From Larix sibirica (Eukaryota; Streptophyta; Pinopsida; Pinales; Pinaceae), in the NCBI GenBank assembly GCA_004151065.3, contig NWUY0304376867.1, positions 1-20,033 of the forward strand: a stretch of 20,033 nucleotides of DNA. The letters run 5' to 3'. Made by a program: the position numbers and the translations under genes. The stretch's first letter is position 1. Each line of letters opens with the position of its first letter. Under the pieces are notes generated by a model. That model did not search any database. It saw nothing but the letters and a program-made list of their open reading frames with translations, and was not told where the DNA came from. Positions 1-8,690 of this stretch are shown here, piece after piece.

Positions 1-221
1 AAGTATACCTCTGGTCGAGCCACTTTGAGTTGCCCTAATAAACCCTTCGGAGTTTCCCTCGACAATTACTCTATTACCACTCAGTGCCTGGAGATATAAC
101 CTTAATCACTGCTATGATGACAAAGCAATTCCTCTATCCGAGCAACCTATCGTATAGAAGAGATCCTCGCATGAACTTGATAACTAAAGGAATGAGGAAT
201 TAGTGGAATCGTTTTAAGGCC

Positions 222-238
222 AGGATCTCTAAGATCCT
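222..238. repeat. perfect 7-bp hairpin
   Basis: AGGATCT, a three-base loop CTA, then AGATCCT: a perfect inverted repeat. No T-run follows, so there is no reason to call it a terminator. Small hairpins of this kind are common in plant mitochondrial spacers. Confidence 0.6.
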
Positions 239-530
239 AAGCTTCATTCCGTAAGGTAAAGCCAAATATATGGCCGTGGTGTGTATGGTTTATTGCTTCA
301 CATTCATATGTGTTTCCTGCAGCATTCTGTCTCCTTTATGATTTCTGGATTAAATCTTCCCTTAAAGGCGGCTTATTTAAAGGGGTCCTAAGGGTCGGAT
401 AGCAGGGATGGTTCTATCGTGTCTTATTTGTCTATCAACTTGATTGGATCGAAATAGATTTTATAGCATCCAGAACAAAGTCAATTTGACGGGTCGAGGG
501 ATTGAATTCAATCTATATTTTGAACCTGGA

Positions 531-623
531 CCAGGTATCTGGCTGAGGCACCAATGCGTTAATGCTTCCTTCTACGCCACTAAATTCAAATTATACCAGG
601 CGGATTATCTATCTGAGGCACCG
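531..623 (+). repeat. imperfect duplication of an ACCAGG...CTGAGGCACC unit
   Basis: The unit appears at 531-552 and again at 596-623. Each copy starts with ACCAGG and ends with CTGAGGCACC. The second copy has about six extra bases in the middle. This looks like a small local duplication. Confidence 0.5.
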
Positions 624-908
624 GTTAACCTGGATCGCTACCATGTGGGGAGCCCCAGCGTTGCTTTTGCTTGCTCGGTACCTTTTCCCTTGCTGGTTCG
701 AGGGTAACTCTTATCTTCCAACAACTAGCTTCTGCTTGCCTTTCACACGAGTAAGCCTACTTCACTTCACTTCTGACTGGCAGCCCACCCTAGGGGTCGA
801 AAGCTGTGTTCGACTTGCTAGCATTAGTTGGCTCTGTTCTGAGTCTATATATATATAAATGAATACTAAGGGGTTTTAAATGGGATAGAATTTACCTATT
901 AATATAGG

Positions 909-1060
909 GCTCGACCGGAGAGATCAGGAGGTCGATCTCCTTTGGACCTCAACAGAAAAGCACTCGACCTTTGATCCTCGCTTTTGGAAACGTATTAATA
1001 AATATTATGTATGTAATAACGGCATTTATGCGCTCGACCTCTTTTTTAGGACTCGACCTA
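909..1060 (+). repeat. cluster of four CTCGACC motifs
   Basis: CTCGACC occurs near 909, 963, 1034 and 1052, with a related GGTCGATC near 930. The same heptamer or its complement recurs near 13, 490, 3615, 5453 and 10858. About two occurrences per 20 kb would be expected by chance for a heptamer counted on both strands. Function unknown; it may be debris of a short dispersed repeat. Confidence 0.45.
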
Positions 1061-1239
1061 TTGATGCTTCAGTCCCGCCATCTGCCCATAAATAACATAT
1101 ATTAGGTGAGCATTTCCCGCGCATATTTACTGGCCGACTGCATCAATGAAATAGCCCTATGAATGAAATATCCCTAGCTCTATTCTCTCTTCTAGCAAAG
1201 GTTACGAAAGAGAAAATAGGATTCTTTAGTAAATAACCT

Positions 1240-2890
1240 GTACGCATCCAGAATTTGTGTATGAATTAGAAAATGGACAGTATGAAAATGAGGTCGTCAA
1301 TCAGCCACCTTATTATGAAGATCTGGGGGCTTAAGATCCAGTGCCAAATCCTTATGTGCAAACTTATAATGTGTAAAATCCTAAAGGTATTGTGGTCCGG
1401 TCATGGGGACTGGCTTTGGTGGAGGCGGGTGGATAAAAGCCTATGAGCCTAGCGTCCTATAGTTGGAATTTGTTGGCCCCTTAGTGTATCAGAGCCCTGG
1501 AAATGGAAATAGTCTTTGGGTGAGGCCTTATGGTAGGCGTACAAAGGTAATTCCCCGTAATGTGTAAATGTTGAGTGAAAGTAGTCCACTAGTAGGTGGT
1601 AGCCCGAATGATGGTATCCCTGGTAGTGTTCTATCCTGTAATATTAGTCTCCTACCTGGTGAGTGCAGAGGAGAGCGTAGTTATTGCTACGTCCTCCATC
1701 CTTAAAGTGAAAGTGTGTGCAGTGCCCTATAGATCTATGGTGAGTTGATACAAAAGAGTAGAGTTGCGATGGACCCTCCTCATCAGTAAGTATCCAATAA
1801 AGTACTAGGTTAAGTGCAATCCAAATATGGCCTAATGAGGCGTAAATTAATACTCAACTCAGGTAGTATTTAGTAACTTAAGTGCCAATGGAAACGTAAG
1901 CATCCTTCTAGTGACCCGGATCGAAAAGCAGCTGCCAATGAGAGCGTACTGAAAGCTTTAGTGCATCGGTGAACGACTCCTCGGCCCTTCCTTTGCAGGT
2001 AAGATTATTCCCGTGCAGGCTAAGGTCAGGTATTCAGTATAATCATATATAATGGGAAGACCCCAATTCCTGCTGCTATCTGGCCGGTACAGTTCTAGAG
2101 CAGTTATCTAGGGTAGAGGGATAAGCGGTAACGTGCCAAGTGCTTCTCTTTGGAGGCATAGGTGCGTAAGCTAGGTGGGTGCAGGAAGGATGGAAATACT
2201 CTTTTGTTTCCTTCCCAACCAGCTAGATATTATATACAAGTAAATGTAAGTATATCCCCGGGCAAGGAAGACTAGTCATTCTCCCGGCACTGAAAGGAAT
2301 CAAATTTATTGCTTGCCTGCAGAGGGTAAGGCGCGAAGCTCTTGCTCGACAAAAGGTTATTTATTACTCACCCGCATCGGGTGAGGAGAGCAAGGAGGGC
2401 GAGGAAGGCCATCTCTTCAAACTGGTAGGATAGGGAAGGAGGAAGGAAGAAGCTCTGAGTGAGGGACCCTAGGCAATAAGCAAAGTTAGGTCATATTTTA
2501 GGGGCAAGGTTCGGGTAGGAAGTGAAGGGGCAACCTAAAGTGTAGAGGTGTGGTATGTGGAAGAAAATGGGTCTCAGACAAAAGGCAACTCATAAGGAAA
2601 ATCTTAGTAGTTGGGAGGAGGTGGAACATAAGCCTTGACACACAATTTTCCATTTATTCGTTTGGCAGCATATCTCCTCGTGTACATACCAGGCCTCCAA
2701 GATAATAAAAAGAGTCTAAATAGGCGGAGGAGTAGATGGAGGCGGTACCTCACGAATAGTCTCCTCGCTTTAGCTCAATTAAATAAATAACTTCCGTCGT
2801 ATATATATAGATGGGCAGAGCAGCACCGCGCAGCTTCGAGCCACGCTGAATGCGAGAGAATGGAGGGATTCCTTCCTCACCATAGAAATA
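1240..2890. other. unassigned spacer with a weakly codon-like start
   Basis: From about 1240 to 1390 one plus-strand frame reads like protein (Glu, Tyr, Asn, Pro-rich) but is broken by two TAA codons. A plausible continuation would need a frameshift near 1390. Stops further on occur at about the random rate, so I do not call a gene. The rest shows no family I recognise. A minus-strand open frame at 2750-2947 is an out-of-frame shadow over the rps12 fragment. Confidence 0.5.
2367..2385. repeat. perfect 8-bp GC-rich hairpin
   Basis: CTCACCCG, loop CAT, CGGGTGAG. It is the most stable small stem-loop noticed in the left half of the window. No poly-T follows and there is no gene upstream, so a terminator role is not supported; it could be an RNA-stabilising or mobile hairpin. 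Confidence 0.65.
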
Positions 2891-2982
2891 TACAACGCAA
2901 TATAACGCCCTTGTTGACGACCTTTGACCGGGACAGCGCTCGAACAATGTGATATCTCACACCAGCCTTTAACCCTTCCTCC
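2891..2982 (-). pseudogene. rps12: plastid rps12 3'-part fragment transferred to the mitochondrion
   Basis: Read on the minus strand, the sequence contains GTGAGATATCACATTGTTCG followed later by CGTCAACAAGGGCGTT. These match the plastid ribosomal protein S12 region encoding VRYHIVR and RQQGR near the C-terminus (comparison from memory). Relative to the plastid gene two short pieces are missing: about 6 nt in the Lys-Asp-Leu-Pro-Gly region and about 11 nt between the two matching blocks. The frame is therefore broken. Only about 30 codons are represented, with no start, no 5' exon and no neighbouring rps7 that I can see. It is best explained as promiscuous plastid DNA, not as the mitochondrial rps12, whose sequence differs here. 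Confidence 0.75.
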
Positions 2983-4031
2983 TATTGTGTTAAACAGTTA
3001 TTAAATATATAGAGGCTAATCGTACTCTAGCAACTTATTGTTAAAAACCTTCCCCTCGTACCTCGGGAAAGTCCCTACGGGTCCTCATTTTGATCATAAA
3101 ATTTATCTTGCTATTCCGGTCTGGCCACCAAATATTTTCTTATTAAATGAGTCATTAAAGGTCTAACGAACAGACCTTGTCTCCACGATAAAGAATGGGA
3201 AAACTGCTAATTCGTACAGAGTCATTGAACCAGTTGTTTACCTTAAACCAGTTGATTCATCAACAGTTTAATTAGATGTAAGATTCGCCAATCTAGAGAG
3301 CGAATAAAGCCAGTGAAGATCAGCCAGGTAAGAAAGTAAGGCCGGTAAGGCATAACATATTTTAAGACGGAGATGCTCTGTCAAGTGTTGACAAAGCGAG
3401 GATAGTCAGAAAAAAACAAGTAAAAGCCAAAGCAAGTCCCGTGTAGTGTTGCATATTTAGGCGATATATCGCTGACATCGTGATTCTCTCAGCTCGGGTT
3501 TATATCACAAGGGCAATTTAAGGCTCGACGAATCCATTTCTATTACTGCCCAACTCATCAATAGAGTCACAGGTTTCTCTCTTATAGGTGCCAATGTTTC
3601 TAAAGCAACCAGGCCGGTCGAGTTATTTAAACATTCACGGGAGTTATGAACGCAAATAATTAAAAGGGCTTACTTATTGGTCAAGTCAAGGATGAGCGCA
3701 TCAAATGGGCCTGCATTATTGTTGCCCTATGCTTTACCAGCTCCGGTCAAGCATCTGATGTTGTATTACATATCCTAGAAGCTATCGGTTAAATAGTTGA
3801 GGGAAGGGAGGGACTTTATGAAATTGGGCAACTTCGACCCGGAAATACGAAGCCCAATGACCATCGTACAAACTTCGAACGACAGGGAGCTAAGGAAGCA
3901 ATAAAGTAACGCTCGCTAAAATAATGCTTGCAAGGACCAGTAGAAGACCAACGCCCCTCACCAAATAAGTAACTAGATCTTTTTTTTCTTATTAATGCTT
4001 TTATATATCTGAATAAGCATCTGAATAAGCT
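2983..4031. other. unassigned spacer
   Basis: No gene recognised. One plus-strand frame from about 3068 to 3650 has a few open runs of 30 to 65 codons, but its overall stop density is what chance predicts. A T-rich run lies near 3980-3992. GGTCAAG occurs near 3678 and 3744 and resembles part of the 35-bp element described at 11049, but the match is too short to call further copies. Confidence 0.5.
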
Positions 4032-4981
4032 GCTGAACCAACTCTGCCGGATCTACTTCTGCATCCAGCTTTTGATCCAGCGGTTTAAAAGCCTTTGATG
4101 ACCAATCCTTTTCATTTCAAGATAGAGAAAAAGCACCAAGGGCGGAGAAAGATGCAAAGGCTACGTGTACCTAAAGCACCAAAGTAAGCACCTCGTACAG
4201 ATCGTACAGATAAAGATTCAGGTGATGCAGATCCTGTCGATGAAGCAAATGAACCAGCTTATATAATAGTAGCAGCTTACCCAGTTTACCTAGTTTATAT
4301 AGTTTACTAAGTTGCACCTAACTCAGTAGCAGCAGTAGACCCAGAAGAGGAAAAAGTTGATCCGGGTGATTAAGTAGAGTAAGCAGTTGATTCGGTTGAT
4401 TATGTAGAGTCTGTCGATTCTGACCCAGGAGCACCACTAGTTGCTAGAGCAGCAGGAGCAAAGGATAGGTAGCAGCCACTGTTCTAGCAGCTCCCAATCC
4501 AGTAGCATAATCAGAAGTCGTAGCAGCATAAGTTGTAGTGGTTGATGATTAAGCCATGGCAGATCCGATTGAAGCACACGTTTATAGAGCAGTTGGTTAT
4601 TCTGTTGGTTAAGCAGCAGTTTAAGCAGTTGAAGATTACGTTGATCCAGATCCAGTCGTTGATGAGGCATTTGTTTAACCCGTAGTGTATATCGGGGCTC
4701 AGGCACAGAAGACAGAAGCACTGGGGGAAGCAACACCACGAGCAGTTAAAGGTGTATTAGGTGCAGCAGTCGTTGACCCAGCAGAAGCAGCAGATCGAAC
4801 AGTAGCAGTTACAGGCGCAGGTGATACAGTAAAAGTAAAGGCGTATAAAGCAGTTGACCACTCAACAGTGGGAAAGACAGGAGCAGCAGTTTATATTGTT
4901 TATTCAGTCGTTTCAGCAGCTTATTTTTACTATGATTCAGCAGAAGTAGACTTTGCACCTTCTGGCTTAGTAAGAATTTAA
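4032..4981 (+). pseudogene. codon-periodic Ala/Val/Asp/Pro-rich tract, product unknown
   Basis: For about 950 bases the sequence is built from GCA, GTT/GTA, GAT/GAC, CCA and GAA-type triplets. It reads in one frame from 4032 to about 4470 and then, after one slip, in a second frame from 4469 to 4981. The last part (from the ATG at 4685) is open for 98 codons, of which 20 are Ala and 16 Val. Upstream, the tract is interrupted almost only by TAA, often where Gln or Glu would suit the local composition. Acidic Asp-Pro runs recur. The opposite strand is Leu-rich and also partly open, as expected for GCA/GTT repeats. I recognise no family. It may be a decayed low-complexity coding sequence or an expanded triplet-like repeat. 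A shorter tract of the same composition lies at 17435-17573. Confidence 0.5.
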
Positions 4982-6349
4982 TCCCTTTCACCGTGCTTTG
5001 GAATTTCCTTCTTACCAGGCTTTGGCTTTGGACCGTCCAGCTTTGGTAGTTCCTTCCAGAGCCTGACCTCTTCGTGAAAAAACCAAAGATCCAGATCTAT
5101 AGCCAGCAGCACTAGTAGAACCAGCCCCATCACTAGCTATGCTAGGATAGAACCCACTACTCGCTAGGCTAGGCAAGAACCTACCAGGGTAGAACAACCT
5201 AAGGTATAACTACTTACTAGGGAATAACCCAGGGAAGGAATAGAGATTTTGTCGTTGGGTCCAGCGAACACTGATACGCCCCTAACCAGTTACTATGGTG
5301 TCCATCACGGTTGCTACAGGGGGGTAGCCGCCCTTTTGGTGTTATGCCGAAATAAAGGTCTGTGGCAGTGAAGTGGGAATAGATAATATGAGTAAGGCAT
5401 TAGGAGGGGGAGGTGTATATGTTTTTCCGGGGGGGTTCAGAGATAGGGACTCCTCGACCCATTAATTTACTGCTAAGTTGAGCCGTCCTATTGATTGGGT
5501 TATCCTTCTCGATCTTTGTATTATTCAATTGATCGGCTGTGATTGAAATACTTGGAGGCAGCTTAAGCGGCCCTGGGATGCTTCGATCGATATCCAGAAC
5601 GCTTTATTTCTGTGGTTAGGGATGTGCATTTGTGTGCTTTTGGTTTTAAGTGGAAAGGTTTTATTTCAAAACGAACTCAAATCATAATTACAAAAAATAG
5701 AATAGCAGCATGTTCCAACGATTTACTTTACCTTACAAAGGCGTCTATCCATATACGTAATAGCATAGCCACTATAGATATAGTTACCAATACCAACCAT
5801 AGGTAAGCCGGTGGTTAGGCAGACGCCCCATTCTCGGGGTGTTGCTATAAATCCAGTGGATCATCCCCAAAGTCTATTTTAGCAGGCAGCTTCATCTGCT
5901 GTGAACTCTGCTATATTGATGATGCCAACTGCCCAGGTGGGACCTGCTGTTCTGGTGGCACGGAAGCTAGTGGTTGTACCTCCCGAGGTGCCCCTTTTTT
6001 ATTTATATAATTATGAACAAGGCTTAACCGTTGCCAGTCCTATTAACTATGTACCCTCCCGCCTTTCAAAATTGCTGAAGGATTTCTCTAATTAAGTTTT
6101 ATCTGTATGGTCCACTAGCGCTAGGGTACAAAGGAAATGCTTCATTATGGTCCATGCTGAAATGGACAGCTGCAGTTGGCCCAAAACATCCAGGGCTGAT
6201 GGCACGCTTCCTTGGTTTGCCACTGCTGCCAACTTGGTCTTTGTTGCTTTCATCATTTTTGCATATTTCTCAGGGGCATGCAGGATGAACTAGTTATTCC
6301 AAGGGCAGGGGAGGCTGTGAGACACCAAAGATGCCACGTTACTCATAAA
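4982..6349. other. unassigned spacer
   Basis: Nothing firmly identified. 4990-5060 repeats GCTTTGG several times. 5100-5200 is rich in CTAG and GCTAG and can be read in one frame as Ala/Leu/Pro-rich with TAG interruptions. Around 5880-5990 a short frame is again Ala/Val/Pro-rich. Open frames at 5612-5806 and 5901-6095 (64 codons each) match no family I know and are within chance length. Confidence 0.5.
5823..5842. repeat. GC-rich hairpin
   Basis: ACGCCCC, loop ATTCTC, GGGGTGT: a seven-pair stem with one G-T pair. No poly-T follows. Confidence 0.5.
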
Positions 6350-6974
6350 AGTTTTGATCTGAAGTCCTGCTGACATGGATCTTTTGTTAGCATTGAATTG
6401 ATTCACTTTTTGGTACAGGTGTCTGCATCCATGGAAACTGAGGTCCTATCAGTGATCCCCAATAGGTACATTGCCTTATTGGAGATGGAGTTAAACACTT
6501 TGTTGACCTCGTCATCTACCTATGCTCTGTGCCTCACTTATCCCTGTGTGTCGGTCAAGTGCTTCCTTACTCGTCTGTATAAGCCATAAAGCTATAAAAA
6601 GAATTACACATGTTATCTGATCTTGGGCATGTCTTCCATGGCATAATCTCACATGGAGGCTTTGATCGCCCTGAGCTTGTCCACCATTTTAGCCTCTTCT
6701 CAAGTTTTTTCATGCTTAATCTTCCAGGCTTATTTGTCGTCCCTGATGATCACCACCTTAGCCCTTTCTTCGACCAAATTATTATCGGCCTCCTAAAACT
6801 TCTTCCCTTTCTTTTTAAGGTTTCTCTTCTTCTATCTGCCAGGGTTTGTGCACCTGTGGCCTTTTCCTAACTTTATAGATACTTAGCCTTCCAGTCCTCT
6901 ACTTCTGTGAACAGCTTATTGATCCTTTTATTTAGCTGGGCTATCGTTTAATCCCCTAGCTCAGATATGACAGT
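6350..6974 (-). pseudogene. decayed coiled-coil-like reading frame, nuclear-type origin suspected
   Basis: On the minus strand, 6974 to about 6800 reads in one frame and 6792 to 6350 in another. Both are dominated by Lys, Glu, Asp, Arg, Ala and Leu with heptad-like spacing, for example LNKRINKLFTEVEDWKAKY and LVEERAKVVIIRDDK. Roughly a dozen stops (TAA, TAG, TGA) interrupt it, so it is not translated as it stands. The composition is typical of a coiled coil, as in the gag region of plant LTR retrotransposons or a structural protein; no diagnostic motif (zinc knuckle, capsid signature) is visible. A plus-strand open frame at 6610-6870 is its antisense shadow. The next recognisable element, a gypsy protease fragment at 7541, is on the other strand, so the two are not parts of one intact element. 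Confidence 0.5.
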
Positions 6975-7540
6975 GGGGGTAGGGGGTGAAGGTAGAGAGG
7001 GGTATTAAGGAAGAGAGGATAAAATATCTTCCGTTTCACCTTGGAGAGAGCCCGCCAAAACTGGATTTTGAGCTGTAGTAATAAAACGTAGCGATACCAA
7101 AATAAGTTTTATTGCCACGGCTGTACCTATACCATGTTTATCGTCAGTTGTTGCCAAATCTTGTGAGCTCAACCATATCAAATTTGTGGTTTAAGTTATA
7201 TATAGATTCATCCATCATTTAAAGGAGTGGTTTTGGTGCCCTCCCCTCCTAATTTGAACGGGGTACCGAACCAACCCACAGAAGAAAGAAAGAAGCCCGA
7301 AACTTATTTCCACAATGAATAGAGGTTTGCAGCTGCTACTTTCCGCCAAAAGCATATTCCGTTTATTACAGAAGAACCCGAACGATAGGCAGAGGCACTA
7401 AGTTGTGTGATCATCATAAGTCTGCATTGGGCATGTAAAAATATCATTGCACAAACAACTCTAGATGATTGCCATGCAACGGTCATTACTGAAACTAATC
7501 CTCTTGCTTTTATGCGAATACATATCCACAAGTTGATACA
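6975..7540. other. unassigned spacer before a gypsy fragment
   Basis: No gene identified. The last 50 to 100 bases, read on the plus strand in the frame of the FHTRC motif that follows, are open and may be the degraded end of gag or the gag-protease linker. The minus-strand open frame 7304-7579 and the plus-strand frame 7407-7604 overlap it in other frames and appear to be shadows. Confidence 0.4.
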
Positions 7541-7900
7541 CCAACAACCATCTTGGAAGAGAGAGAACACCTCTTTCACACAAGATGCTGGACTTCATGT
7601 CTAACCCTTGCATGTTATCATCAAGGGTAGTTAGAAGAATGTCATTGCAACTGACATAGTTCAACTTCTTTTCTTGGTCACAATTTACCTTCTGTAGCCT
7701 TTATTAACTCGTCTGGTTGCAACACAGCAAAGGCGTATACATTTCTCGACAGTGTAAATTCTAGCATGGAATTAATTTGATGGAAGATGAGGTCACTTGT
7801 TATGTGGCTCTCCTTGCGATCTGTGATGTCCTACTTGGCTATCAATACATCTTTGGCAGGTTTGGAATCTACAAATAGAGATCTCAATGCTAGATTCTTA
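7541..7900 (+). pseudogene. Ty3/gypsy retrotransposon protease region, frameshifted relic
   Basis: Three consecutive blocks, each in a different frame, match in order the aspartic-protease segment of plant gypsy polyproteins. Block 1 (about 7556-7620) contains EREHLFHTRC, the FHTRC signature just before the protease. Block 2 (7611-7698) reads VIIKGS then NVIATDIVQLL, corresponding to the active-site strand and following helix; the catalytic Asp position is occupied by Lys, and a stop follows. Block 3 (7699-7900) reads LVWLQHSKGVYIS, QCKF, EDEVTC and CDVLLG, matching the conserved Trp-Leu, Gln-Cys and Leu-Leu-Gly strands at the C-terminal end of the protease and the linker to reverse transcriptase. 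Two frameshifts, several stops and the lost Asp make it a pseudogene. It is a nuclear-type element and so probably arrived by transfer. Whether the linker and start of reverse transcriptase continue to about 8250 is uncertain. Confidence 0.75.
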
Positions 7901-8449
7901 AAAGAAATAATGTCATGTAGATAAGATAAGATATTTTATTAATGTCCAACAAATGACCACAAAAAGTAGGTCAATGGGACTGTTCGGTACCATGATGTCC
8001 ATACAAAGTGTTTTGCTTCTATCAGCAGAGAAATGCTACAAACTTGTGTTGCACTAACAAAAGTTTGCCCTCATGATTTGGCTTGAACCGAAGGAGAATA
8101 AGATTGTTGCCACTTATAAAAAGTCCTCTGTAAACAACCCTTCCTAGCAGAATAAGCTCGACAAATTGTTACAACACTATAGCAGAGCCTACAGGTGTCT
8201 CCCTTGCCTAACAAACTTTATTGAAGGTATATTTGGGATAACGACGAATTTCGGTAATTACAGGGGCAAATCAATTTGAATGTGCACTTTATAGGTGGAC
8301 AATCCATTATTTGAGGCCTTGTTGCACATGGGGAGAGGTATTCTGAAAACCACCCCTATTGCACAATCCAATGACCATACTATTGGTACCCACTACCACC
8401 TGAAATCCTATTTCTATTTTATCACCTAAACTCACCTTGATAGGGAGTC
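7901..8449. other. possible degraded continuation of the gypsy relic
   Basis: Short plus-strand stretches (for example around 8155-8230, reading LDKLLQHYSRAYR) could correspond to the segment ahead of the reverse transcriptase domain in gypsy elements, but no reverse transcriptase motif follows. I see no other gene here. Confidence 0.3.
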
Positions 8450-8690
8450 AGCATAGCGAGCCTTAGGGGCATACCTCCTAACTGCCAAGGATCATACCCC
8501 AACACGCTATGTCAGGGAGCATACCTCCTAAGCAACCGGGTAAGTAATATTATACCTTGCTTTACTCACTTGCTTTACTCACTTACTTTCACTCACCTAC
8601 CTTGCCAGCATACTTCCTAAGCAACGGGATAGGCATAACCTACCTACCTACCTTGCCAGCATACTAAGCTAAGGAAGGGGATAGGCAGAG
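8450..8690 (+). repeat. cluster of short tandem and interspersed repeats
   Basis: A perfect 13-bp tandem pair TTGCTTTACTCAC occupies 8557-8569 and 8570-8582. CTACCTTGCCAGCATACT (18 bp) occurs at 8597-8614 and 8648-8665. A unit containing GCATACCTCCTAA recurs near 8469 and 8520 and, as GCATACTTCCTAA, near 8608, the last two followed by GCAAC(C)GGG. The cluster looks like repeated slippage or local duplication. Confidence 0.7.

Larger units (their letters stand above)
1..1239. other. unassigned spacer
   Basis: No recognisable gene. Two overlapping plus-strand open frames (444-707, 87 codons; 562-858, 98 codons) use different frames, resemble no family I know, and have lengths expected by chance in 20 kb. 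The stretch holds a short hairpin, an imperfect duplication around 531-623 and a cluster of CTCGACC motifs, each listed separately. A second tiny duplication, of the form ATGAAATANCCCT, lies near 1147-1171. Confidence 0.6.

Noticed and set aside
2367-2385. Transcription terminator
   Set aside because: Strong stem but no following T-run and no gene upstream; plant mitochondria do not use such terminators in a way that could be inferred here.
4437-4739. 100-codon Leu/Gln-rich open frame on the minus strand
   Set aside because: It is the antisense of the GCA/GTT-type tract; the low-complexity Leu/Gln pattern follows from that composition.
6610-6870. 86-codon open frame on the plus strand
   Set aside because: It is antisense to the Lys/Glu-rich decayed frame; Phe/Leu richness is the expected shadow.
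8450-8690. CRISPR array
   Set aside because: Repeat units are short, imperfect and irregularly spaced, without unique spacers of constant length.
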